Origin: Methylobacter sp.
GTDB taxonomy: Bacteria > Pseudomonadota > Gammaproteobacteria > Methylococcales > Methylomonadaceae
Direction: 5' to 3'
Assembly: GCA_028716975.1 (NCBI GenBank)
Contig: JAQUOU010000001.1
Location: 62,001-126,000, forward strand
Length of the DNA stretch: 64,000 bases
Both the position numbers and the translations under genes were made by a program. The notes beneath the pieces were generated by a model. That model was not told where the DNA came from. It did not search any database and saw only the letters and a program-made list of their open reading frames with translations. This document shows, one piece after another, positions 9,023 through 15,633 of the stretch. Within the stretch, counting starts at the first letter, position 1. Every line of letters starts with the position of its first letter.

Positions 9023-9496
9023 TCACGCCGGCTGCGCCTCGAAGCAAGCCTTCATTCTGCTTTCGAATTCGCTGGGATCGACATCTTCAATGTGCGTGGC
9101 AATGAGCCATTGATGGCCGTAAGGATCGACTACCTTGCCCATGCGATCGCCCCAAAATTGATTTTCGAGAGGCATTGCTTCTTTAGCGCCTGCCTTGATG
9201 GCGTTAGAAAAAGTGGCATCGGCATCGGTCACATAGAGATGCAGCGTGACCGGACTGCCGCCCAGTGCTTCAGGCGAAGAAGAACAGCCTTGATTCTCAT
9301 CTGAAAGCATGAACATCGAATCGCCAATTTTGAACTGCGCGTGGCCTATTTTTCCATCTGGAGTATTGAGCCGGAGTATCTCGCTCGCTCCAAAGGCTTT
9401 TTTGTAAAACTCAAGCGCGTCGGATGCGCCGCGTATCGTCAGGTATGGGGTAAGCGTGTGATAGCCGTCAGGTATGGGTTTAACGTTTGCGGTCAT
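9023..9496 (-). CDS. VOC family protein, PhnB-like
   Basis: A 157-residue VOC protein with PDGYHTLTPYLTIRGASDAL, IGHAQFKIGDSMFMLSDE and DRMGKVVDPYGHQWLIATH, the pattern of PhnB-like glyoxalase-fold proteins. A very good match to an ECF42-type promoter lies 60 bases upstream (9556-9583), between this gene and the DUF899 gene, so it can be read independently under sigma control. Confidence 0.9.
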   Translation of the reverse strand: MTANVKPIPDGYHTLTPYLTIRGASDALEFYKKAFGASEILRLNTPDGKIGHAQFKIGDSMFMLSDENQGCSSSPEALGGSPVTLHLYVTDADATFSNAIKAGAKEAMPLENQFWGDRMGKVVDPYGHQWLIATHIEDVDPSEFESRMKACFEAQPA

Positions 9497-9555
9497 GATT
9501 ATTCTCCTGGTTAACGTTTAAGGTTTAGTGCTTTTACTATTTTGCCTTCATGGTT

Positions 9556-9583
9556 AGTCGAATAGTGGATGCCTGGATCGACA
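9556..9583 (-). promoter_or_regulatory. candidate ECF42-type promoter
   Basis: On the reverse strand TGTCGA (9583-9578) is followed after exactly 17 bases by CGACT (9560-9556). The published ECF42 consensus from Streptomyces has TGTCGA at -35 and CG(A/T)C at -10. The site is intergenic and lies 60 bases before a PhnB-like gene. The same arrangement with identical spacing occurs at 12268-12295. Confidence 0.65.
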
Positions 9584-9653
9584 TGTCTGCTGAAATACTT
9601 TTCCCAGGAGACACCTTTCCAAATTGGAACTACTCAGCGCATACGATGAATCC

Positions 9654-10397
9654 TCATGCGTGGAGTTCCTCCGAACTGCAATAGGCGTCCGAACTTTTAG
9701 GGGCGTCCTCGTAGCGGTCGTGATGCCGCACCCAGTCCATGATGCCGGTTTCGTTGCGGCCTTTCGGCGTGAGGTCGAGATAGTTATATGCCCCAATCAG
9801 CAGGTCGCCCCCGCGCGCATAACTGGAATAGGTATGGAAAATATTTCCAGCCTCGTCCTTATAGAACACGCTGATGCCGGGCATTTCCTCAGCCGCCTCC
9901 TTGCTCATTTCGTAATTATAATAGACGTTGCCCTGGGCGATATCGTCCTTGTTGAAAGAGACGTGATAGTCGTAGTTAAAATTGCTGCCGTAGGATGACA
10001 CCCGCTTGAAGCGCCAGCCCATGCGCCGTTTGAAGGCTGCAAACTCGGGCCAGGGCGCCCGTGAAACCGCCACCAGCGCCACATCGTGATGCGCGAGATG
10101 CAGGTTGGCGCCGTCGATATGATCGGAGATAAACGGACAGCCCTTGCAGCCTTCCTTCCAGCCGGGACCGAACATGAAGGGATAAACAATTAATTGTCTG
10201 CGGCCGTCAAAAAGATCGGCGAGCGTTTGCCGGCCTTCGGGCCCATTGAACTCATAGGGTTTCTCAACTTTGACGCAGGGCAGGTCACGCCGTTCGGCGC
10301 TCAATTGATCGCGCCTCCGGGTGAACTCTTTTTCTTTGATCAAGTGTTGCTTGCGCGCGGCAAGCCATTCTTCTTGAGATACGATGCGATGATTCAT
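9654..10397 (-). CDS. DUF899 family thioredoxin-like protein
   Basis: A 247-residue DUF899 protein. It begins MNHRIVSQEEWLAARKQHL and has LADLFDGRRQLIVYPFMFGP followed by KGCPFISDHIDG, AAFKRRMGWRFKRVSSYGSN and HTYSSYARGGDLL. The fold is thioredoxin-like; a GCKGCPF motif sits where the active-site cysteines would be. The function is unproven, and the family is commonly found near ECF42 and DGPF genes. Confidence 0.92.
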   Translation of the reverse strand: MNHRIVSQEEWLAARKQHLIKEKEFTRRRDQLSAERRDLPCVKVEKPYEFNGPEGRQTLADLFDGRRQLIVYPFMFGPGWKEGCKGCPFISDHIDGANLHLAHHDVALVAVSRAPWPEFAAFKRRMGWRFKRVSSYGSNFNYDYHVSFNKDDIAQGNVYYNYEMSKEAAEEMPGISVFYKDEAGNIFHTYSSYARGGDLLIGAYNYLDLTPKGRNETGIMDWVRHHDRYEDAPKSSDAYCSSEELHA

Positions 10398-10502
10398 AAT
10401 TCAACCTCCATTGGATTGGATTTAAAGTTAATATTCTTCGCGATAAGTGCAGACAGTCTACCCTTTGGCTTTCCTGCACTATTGATCTGGCCTTTTAAAG
10501 TG

Positions 10503-10625
10503 TTAGTCCCGTTCGCCTTGAGCCTGTCGAAAGGCCAGGTAGGTTCGACAGGCTCACTACGAACGGGTTCGACAGGGCTCTGCTGAGCACGGCCGAAGAG
10601 CTCAGCTTGAACGGTTTCAAATATC
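10503..10625. repeat. palindromic intergenic repeat
   Basis: Three core units alternate in orientation (TTCGCCTTGAGCCTGTCGAA; TTCGACAGGCTCACTACGAA; TTCGACAGGGCTCTGCTGAG). The cluster interrupts the space between the DUF899 gene and the broken YciI gene and produces a spurious 95-codon frame there. Confidence 0.65.
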
Positions 10626-10677
10626 AAGGGGATCAATAACGTTGCGATATAGCCGGACAACATGAAACTCCCCGTTT

Positions 10678-11053
10678 TCACCTTATCTGCCGTTCGGATT
10701 CACTGCCGAACTCCCTGATCGGCCTAACTTCGATACTGCCGAAGCGCGCTGGTGGAATCCTGCCTGCAAGCTGAATGGCTTCGTTAAGGTCGCGGGCTTC
10801 GAGCAAGTAAAATCCGGCCAGCTGCTCTTTGGTTTCGGCGAAAGGACCGTCTGTTACAAGTAACCTTACTATTGCGCAGGCGCACTGTGGTGGCCGCATC
10901 CACCGATTGCAGCGCTTCTCCTCCCACGAAATGACCGCTAAGCCTGACTTCATTACCAAAAGATAAGCATTCCTCTACGAGATAATTCAACTCGCTTTGG
11001 GGCAGGGCATTCATGATCTTTTCTTCATAGTAAACAAGGCAGAGGTATTTCAT
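10678..11053 (-). pseudogene. YciI (DGPF) family gene broken by a one-base frameshift
   Basis: The 5' part (MKYLCLVYYEEKIMNALPQ to [10 protein letters not shown]) is in one frame. The conserved middle and end ([20 protein letters not shown] to IEVRPIREF) are in another. The break is near 10861-10868, where the reverse strand reads AAGGTTACTTGTAACAGAC; removing one T gives the family sequence K-V-L-V-T-D-G-P-F. Either this is a real recent pseudogene or a one-base sequencing error. It would otherwise be a second intact DGPF partner of the ECF42 sigma factor. Confidence 0.85.
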
Positions 11054-11184
11054 GGTGTTCTCCGGATAGGGTCACCCCCACACAGGGTTATATTCAGAAC
11101 TTGCCATCCGTGGTTTCCTCTTGTTTTCCCAAGTCAGCAGCAAAATGAGTGTTTATCATAGAGATTTTATATTTTGATGAACTT

Positions 11185-11715
11185 TTACTCCTTTTCAGCG
11201 ATAGCCTTCAGGTTGGCAAGACCTTCTTCGTACTTTTGTCCGACCATTTTTTCCATACTGAAGAAAAGCCCCATCAGCTTGGCGATGAAAGGGCTTGAAC
11301 CATACATGGCCTGGCTTACTCTTGCCGTATTACCTTGCGGCTCCAATTTGAATTCGACCGTGTTGCGGGCTTCAAACGGCTGAATGAAGTGAAGCTTGAT
11401 TATTAAATTTGAAGAAGGCGTTGATTCGATGATTTCCATACGCCCCTTACCAATGTCCCGGTTGCCTTGCCACTCATACACGGCGCCCTTGCCGGTAGCC
11501 GCGCCGCTGTAACTGCGCTGGATCGCCGGATCGATTTTTTCCCAGGGAGACCATGCTTCCCACTGATGGAAATCGTTGATGTAGGGAAATAGTTTTTCCG
11601 GCAATGCCTTAATATTAGTCGATCGCTCAATGCGGAAAGTATCAGGCCGGGTCGCGGCAAAACCGAGAACAGCAACGAGCAGAACGACGAGTATGAGCGT
11701 AATTGAATAGAGCAT
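11185..11715 (-). CDS. SRPBCC family protein (polyketide cyclase/START-like)
   Basis: A 176-residue protein with one N-terminal membrane segment (LILVVLLVAVLGFAA) and then an SRPBCC domain (FRIERSTNIKALPEKLFPYI, INDFHQWEAWSPWEKIDP, EFKLEPQGNTARVSQAMYG). The fold binds hydrophobic ligands. The C-terminal part EGLANLKAIAEKE is usual. It is the second gene after the SnoaL-like gene at 11736 and probably shares its candidate ECF42 promoter. Confidence 0.88.
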   Translation of the reverse strand: MLYSITLILVVLLVAVLGFAATRPDTFRIERSTNIKALPEKLFPYINDFHQWEAWSPWEKIDPAIQRSYSGAATGKGAVYEWQGNRDIGKGRMEIIESTPSSNLIIKLHFIQPFEARNTVEFKLEPQGNTARVSQAMYGSSPFIAKLMGLFFSMEKMVGQKYEEGLANLKAIAEKE

Positions 11716-11735
11716 TTTTATTTTCCATTTTAGGG

Positions 11736-12200
11736 TTAATAATCACCTATGTTCGGTTCAAGATCAGTCGCTGCCCTGCCGCTGCCATCCATATACAAAG
11801 GCACCGAGATATGCTCATGCGTAATCAGCCATTTACCATCGATCTTGCGGTAGCAAACCGTTACGCGCAACCACCCATCGGTATGTTCGCCGTTTGTTTT
11901 CGTTCCCGTAATCCGGTTGAGACTATGGCTGAATGCCACGTCATCACCGGTAGTGATGCTAAGATCACGTATCTCATATTCTATAAGGCCCTGGAATGAA
12001 GGCAGCCATTCTTCCCAGTTTTTTCTATAAGCATCCGTGCCCCTGTATTCAAGCGGGGGCTGGATGTCGAACACCACAATTTCCGGCGCGTAATGGGCCA
12101 TAAGCTTATTGATATCTTTAGCCTGGAATGCGTTCGCCCAATTATCTATTAACTCGCGAATACTGGCTTCATCAATTGCTTTGTTACTATGAGTTGTCAT
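11736..12200 (-). CDS. SnoaL-like / SgcJ-EcaC family protein
   Basis: A 154-residue NTF2-fold protein: SIRELIDNWANAFQAKDINK, MAHYAPEIVVFDIQPPLEYR, HSLNRITGTKTNGEHTDGWL and VCYRKIDGKWLITHEHISVP. Members are often annotated as ketosteroid-isomerase-like, and the activity is unknown. It directly follows the sigma factor gene in the same direction and has its own candidate ECF42 promoter 68 bases upstream. Confidence 0.88.
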   Translation of the reverse strand: MTTHSNKAIDEASIRELIDNWANAFQAKDINKLMAHYAPEIVVFDIQPPLEYRGTDAYRKNWEEWLPSFQGLIEYEIRDLSITTGDDVAFSHSLNRITGTKTNGEHTDGWLRVTVCYRKIDGKWLITHEHISVPLYMDGSGRAATDLEPNIGDY

Positions 12201-12267
12201 TGCTTTCTCCTGACTGCTCTTTTAAGTTCATAGCTATGCCTGTTTTCAATGGCCGGGATTTAACTCT

Positions 12268-12295
12268 GGTCGTTTGGTGCGGGTCAAAATCGACA
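12268..12295 (-). promoter_or_regulatory. candidate ECF42-type promoter
   Basis: On the reverse strand TGTCGA (12295-12290) is followed after 17 bases by CGACC (12272-12268). It sits in the short gap between the ECF42 sigma gene and the SnoaL-like gene that it would drive. The spacing and both hexamer-like boxes are the same as at 9556-9583. Confidence 0.65.
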
Positions 12296-12336
12296 GAGTT
12301 TTTTATTTCCGGTTAAATATTTTTTAGCTCCTCCGC

Positions 12337-13581
12337 CTAGTCCGGCAATTCCGTTAATCGTCGCTCAAGAAAACGTCTTTCAGGCTCTTGCCGGGTGAGG
12401 CTGAGCGCTTGCTTATAAGCCGCTTTGGCCGGCTCGGTTTGCCCGAGTCTGCGGAGCATATCCGCCTGAGCCGAATACGCCAGGTGATAGTCCGTCAAAT
12501 CGCCGCGCGAGAGTATGGCGTCGATGAGCGCGAGGCCCGCTTCCGGGCCATCGCGCATGGCCACGGCTACTGCGCGGTTCAATTCGATAACGGGCGAGGG
12601 AGTTACGCGCAGCAGCAAATCATAGAGCCCGATAATTTCTGTCCAGTCAGTTGCAGCGGCAATGGGCGCTTCGGCATGCACCGCCGCTATCGCCGCTTGC
12701 AATGTGTAGAAGCCAAACCGGTGTGAGCTTAGCGAGCGCCTGATCAACTCTGAGCCTTCGGCAATCTGCCCGCGATTCCAAAGCGTTCGATCCTGTTCGT
12801 CCAGCAGAATCAAATCGCCGTTCGGTGAGGTGCGAGCGGCGCGGCGCGAGTCGTGCAGCAACATCAGCGCCAATAGTCCCAAGGCTTCTGATTCCGGCAA
12901 GAGTTCGATTAAGAGCCTACCCAGGCGAATCGCCTCGCCCGAAAGATCGTGCCGCGTCAACTCGCTACCGGTGGAGGCCGAGTAGCCTTCGTTAAATACG
13001 AGGTAGATGACCCGCAGCAAGGAGTCAAGACGATCCGCCAAATCGGCTTGTTCAGGCACCTCATAGGGAATGCGCGCGTCGCGAATCTTGGCTTTGGCGC
13101 GCACAATGCGTTGCGCCACTGTAGTCGGCGTCGTGAGAAAGGCGCGGGCGATTTCTTCGGTAGTGAGGTCGCACACTTCGCGCAGCGTCAGGGCAACCTG
13201 CGCATCGGGCGAAAGGCTGGGATGACAGCAGGTAAATATCAGCCGCAGCCGGTCATCCTCAATATTTTCATCGTCAGCATCCGTAACCTCGGTATTGAGA
13301 TGCGCGGCGATTTCCTCAAGCGAGGCATTAAAGCGCGCGCGCTGCCGCAAATGATCAATAGCTTTAAACCGCCCCGCCGATACCAGCCAGGCGCGCGGAT
13401 TTACCGGCACACCGCCCTTCTGCCATTGCGTCAGCGCAGCAGCGAACGCATCATGCAACGCTTCCTCCGCAAGGTCGAAGTCTCCGAGCAGCCGAATCAA
13501 TGTCGCGAGTACGCGCCGCGATTCGGCTCGGTAAATCCCCGCCAAAGTTTCGTGCAGGTCTGCTTCAGCATTTTCGTTCAA
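12337..13581 (-). CDS. ECF42 group RNA polymerase sigma factor with C-terminal TPR-like extension
   Basis: A 414-residue extracytoplasmic-function sigma factor. Region 2 is in the N-terminal ~90 residues (LLGDFDLAEEALHDAFAAAL; PRAWLVSAGRFKAIDHLR). Region 4 is at about 130-180 (LTLREVCDLTTEEIARAFLT; VAQRIVRAKAKI). A long C-terminal extension of ~200 residues (VFNEGYSAS, LALMLLHDSRRAAR, LGQTEPAKAAYKQALSLTR) is TPR-like and replaces an anti-sigma factor in the ECF42 group. ECF42 factors are genetically linked to DGPF (YciI) genes, exactly as here. It probably controls the neighbouring small genes. Confidence 0.95.
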   Translation of the reverse strand: MNENAEADLHETLAGIYRAESRRVLATLIRLLGDFDLAEEALHDAFAAALTQWQKGGVPVNPRAWLVSAGRFKAIDHLRQRARFNASLEEIAAHLNTEVTDADDENIEDDRLRLIFTCCHPSLSPDAQVALTLREVCDLTTEEIARAFLTTPTTVAQRIVRAKAKIRDARIPYEVPEQADLADRLDSLLRVIYLVFNEGYSASTGSELTRHDLSGEAIRLGRLLIELLPESEALGLLALMLLHDSRRAARTSPNGDLILLDEQDRTLWNRGQIAEGSELIRRSLSSHRFGFYTLQAAIAAVHAEAPIAAATDWTEIIGLYDLLLRVTPSPVIELNRAVAVAMRDGPEAGLALIDAILSRGDLTDYHLAYSAQADMLRRLGQTEPAKAAYKQALSLTRQEPERRFLERRLTELPD

Positions 13582-13945
13582 TGCGTCACCTTTTATTTAA
13601 ACGAACTATTGACCCGACTAACAGGATTATAAAAAGTTTCTTTAATATAGCGCGAGCGCTATTTTTCAGCCCATTTTCAGAAGCATTAATTTACACACAA
13701 ATCTATCCTTATCGCTTTTTGAATAAGGCATCAGCTCTTTCTTGAATTGTAGATGGGGGACAAGTACTTCATGTGTTACTTTTCAGCAATTGAACAGCTA
13801 TAAAGCCAGAATATTAATTATTCAAACAGAAAAGCGGCGATAGTCTCGGGGAGTAAATTCAGCCTGCCAGGTTGATTACTGTTGACGAGCTGAGGTCTGT
13901 CAGCGTCTTTGCTGGAAGCTGAAGAGTAAAGTTTTCGATTAAACA

Positions 13946-14053
13946 TTAAAAGCCGGCCCATATTCCTTGTGTCTTAACCACTATAAACGTAATTAATTGA
14001 ATCAATAAAAAAAGCAATCCAACCGCCAACAATAGTTTTGTCAAATTATTCAT
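13946..14053 (-). CDS. 35-residue single-pass membrane peptide
   Basis: A short frame with ATG at 14053 and a good ribosome binding site (GAGGTAA, 6 bases upstream). The product is MNNLTKLLLAVGLLFLLIQL followed by ITFIVVKTQGIWAGF. Most of it is one hydrophobic helix with Lys near each end and a Gln in the membrane. It lies alone in the 634-base gap between the sigma factor gene and the BrnA antitoxin gene. I do not recognise a family. The rest of that gap shows only a hairpin-like G/C-rich stretch at about 14155-14220. Confidence 0.5.
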   Translation of the reverse strand: MNNLTKLLLAVGLLFLLIQLITFIVVKTQGIWAGF

Positions 14054-14215
14054 AACCGCTTACCTCATTTGATGTAAATACCCCCGTCTCTGCATAGCTA
14101 ATATTTTAATTATATTTTTCAGGCTAATTGTTTTGATTGAATTCAATAACTGGTAGGCTGGGTTGGGGAACGAACCCCGGTATTTTTAAATGATTGATGG
14201 GTTTACCAACCCCGC

Positions 14216-14455
14216 CTACGAGCTGGAGCGTTGGGTTAGACTCGTTGATGTTTTTGCCACTTCCAGCAGATAGCGAAGCGCTTTGTTTACCGCTTCATCA
14301 TTAGGGAAAGCTTCTGCAATATCAGGCTCAAGGAGTACCACATTGGTTTCCGCCTTGATTAGGTTCGCATACTTTCCGCGTACGATTTCACCAAAATCCG
14401 ACCGCTTATATTCTGGTCGAAGTTCGCCTTTCATTTCCGATTTAACCTTCTTCAT
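14216..14455 (-). CDS. brnA: BrnA-like antitoxin
   Basis: A 79-residue protein starting MKKVKSEMKGELRPEYKRSD. This start overlaps the end of the BrnT toxin gene, the usual BrnTA arrangement; a longer upstream frame has no support. RSDFGEIVRGKYANL and DIAEAFPNDEAVNKALRYLL fit the BrnA-type antitoxin with a C-terminal ribbon-helix-helix segment. It should neutralise BrnT and autorepress the pair. Confidence 0.8.
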   Translation of the reverse strand: MKKVKSEMKGELRPEYKRSDFGEIVRGKYANLIKAETNVVLLEPDIAEAFPNDEAVNKALRYLLEVAKTSTSLTQRSSS

Positions 14456-14714
14456 AAATTTGCCTCTCAGCATTGTTTGCCTGTCTTGCCGATATGATGC
14501 GAATCGCATCTCCTCTGCCGGTATGCAATACCGCAAGTAACCGTCCTTGGGAAGAAATACCAAATGTTACAAATCGTTCCTCCTCACTCGAGTGGTCAGG
14601 GTCGGGAGCAGTAGCCGAAAATATATCACGCAATGCGCTGGTTGCCTTTTCAAAAGTAATACCATGTTTACGGTGATTCGAAGTGGCTTTTTTCGGATCC
14701 CATTCAAAATGCAT
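14442..14714 (-). CDS. brnT: BrnT family ribonuclease toxin
   Basis: A 90-residue BrnT toxin: MHFEWDPKKATSNHRKHGIT, FEKATSALRDIF and ERFVTFGISSQGRLLAVLHT, ending RIISARQANNAERQIYEEG. The family is a RelE-fold ribonuclease that stops translation under stress. All the hallmark segments are present, so it looks intact. The gene overlaps its antitoxin and lies next to a group II intron remnant, in an accessory pocket. Confidence 0.88.
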   Translation of the reverse strand: MHFEWDPKKATSNHRKHGITFEKATSALRDIFSATAPDPDHSSEEERFVTFGISSQGRLLAVLHTGRGDAIRIISARQANNAERQIYEEG

Positions 14715-14771
14715 ATTGGATAGTTACTGTTGTCATCATTCGGTGAAATGTCTGTCGGTTTCCTCCTTACC

Positions 14772-14852
14772 GTGTTCAACCGCCGTATGCAGAAAACTGC
14801 ATGTCCGGTGATGTGGGAGGGATAACGGGCGCAATCCCATTATCTCCCCGAT
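14772..14852 (+). mobile_element. 3' remnant of a group II intron (domains V-VI)
   Basis: The sequence GCCGTATGCAGAAAACTGCA, followed by TGTCCGGTG and ATGTGGGAGG, has the stem-loop and flanks of a bacterial group II intron domain V. The next segment folds into a second hairpin (GGGATAACGGG with CCCATTATCTCCC), as domain VI does. It ends in CCCCGAT, a usual intron 3' terminus. No reverse-transcriptase frame or 5' part is present; BrnT lies immediately to the left. It is a truncated relic running opposite to the adjoining VOC gene. Confidence 0.55.
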
Positions 14853-14861
14853 CCGTGTTCC

Positions 14862-15230
14862 TTAGTCAGTGTTTTGCCCTATCCCCCACAGTACACGGGA
14901 AGGATCGAGTAGGCAGAAGTCTTTCATCCGCCAGGGTTGCGTCTCGATATCAGTGATCTTCACGCCGTACTTCGACGTGACACCACTAGCGGTTACGTGA
15001 TTCCACCACGCATCTACATCCTCAACGAGGATGTGCATCATGAAATTCTCGGCCTGAGACTCAGCGCAGAAGTCTTGGAGTAGGAAGCTCGCGTGACCAA
15101 AGTGGAAGTAAGTAATGCCACCTACATCGGAAGCCATCGTGAATCCGAGGTCCTTGTAGAACTGCTTCGACAGCTCAAAGTCCTTAGCAGGGACGAAGGG
15201 TTTGATCTCGATAACGTGAAGATTCGACAT
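14862..15230 (-). CDS. VOC family protein
   Basis: A 122-residue glyoxalase-fold protein: IEIKPFVPAKDFELSKQFYK, DLGFTMASDVGGITYFHFGH, VDAWWNHVTASGVTSKYGVK and FCLLDPSRVLWGIGQN. It resembles the short VOC proteins often carried as mobile cassettes. A good ribosome binding site (AGGAGGAG) precedes the ATG. It is flanked downstream by the intron remnant and upstream by GTTAGGC and an inverted repeat (15260-15305). Confidence 0.85.
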   Translation of the reverse strand: MSNLHVIEIKPFVPAKDFELSKQFYKDLGFTMASDVGGITYFHFGHASFLLQDFCAESQAENFMMHILVEDVDAWWNHVTASGVTSKYGVKITDIETQPWRMKDFCLLDPSRVLWGIGQNTD

Positions 15231-15259
15231 AACGCTCCTCCTGCGACGCCTAACGTAAT

Positions 15260-15305
15260 ATATACGACATCGATTGTCTTATAAAACCCATAACTTGTCG
15301 TATAT
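15260..15305. repeat. inverted repeat upstream of the VOC gene
   Basis: ATATACGACA (15260-15269) and its exact complement TGTCGTATAT (15296-15305) enclose 26 bases. It lies 30-75 bases upstream of the VOC start and may be an operator or part of a degenerate recombination site. Nothing else is recognisable in the gap 15231-15633. Confidence 0.5.
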
Positions 15306-15633
15306 TCTTCATAAATTCATCAAACTAATTATTTCGATTGAATGGAGTATAAAACAATAGGACATGGCCCACAAACAAAAACGACATTAGTTTTTTCCCC
15401 AAAAAGGTTTGATAAAGTCGCCGTACAGCATGGTAATGAACAATAGATTTTGACCGAAAGGATAATTATAGTTTCAGACATTATCGGCAAAAGTCTGCAT
15501 TCTTTCTTTACCATGTCAGTTCAAATCTGGATTAATACATTTGATCTCTTAGCAAGATGCATCATTGCCAAGCCTGCACTGCCCATCACATTAGTTGAGT
15601 TAAAATACAAAACTCCCTCTGTATGCGGACGAC

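Noticed and set aside
10503-10625. TGTCGA boxes inside the palindromic repeats as extra ECF42 promoters.
   Set aside because: The core contains TGTCGA everywhere in the genome, and none of the copies I checked has CGAC 17 bases downstream; one has it at 15 bases only.
10394-10681. 95-codon reverse frame overlapping the end of the broken YciI gene (begins MKTGSFMLSGYIATLLIPLI).
   Set aside because: Most of it is repeat-element translation; the short hydrophobic start could be a gene relic, but nothing supports it.
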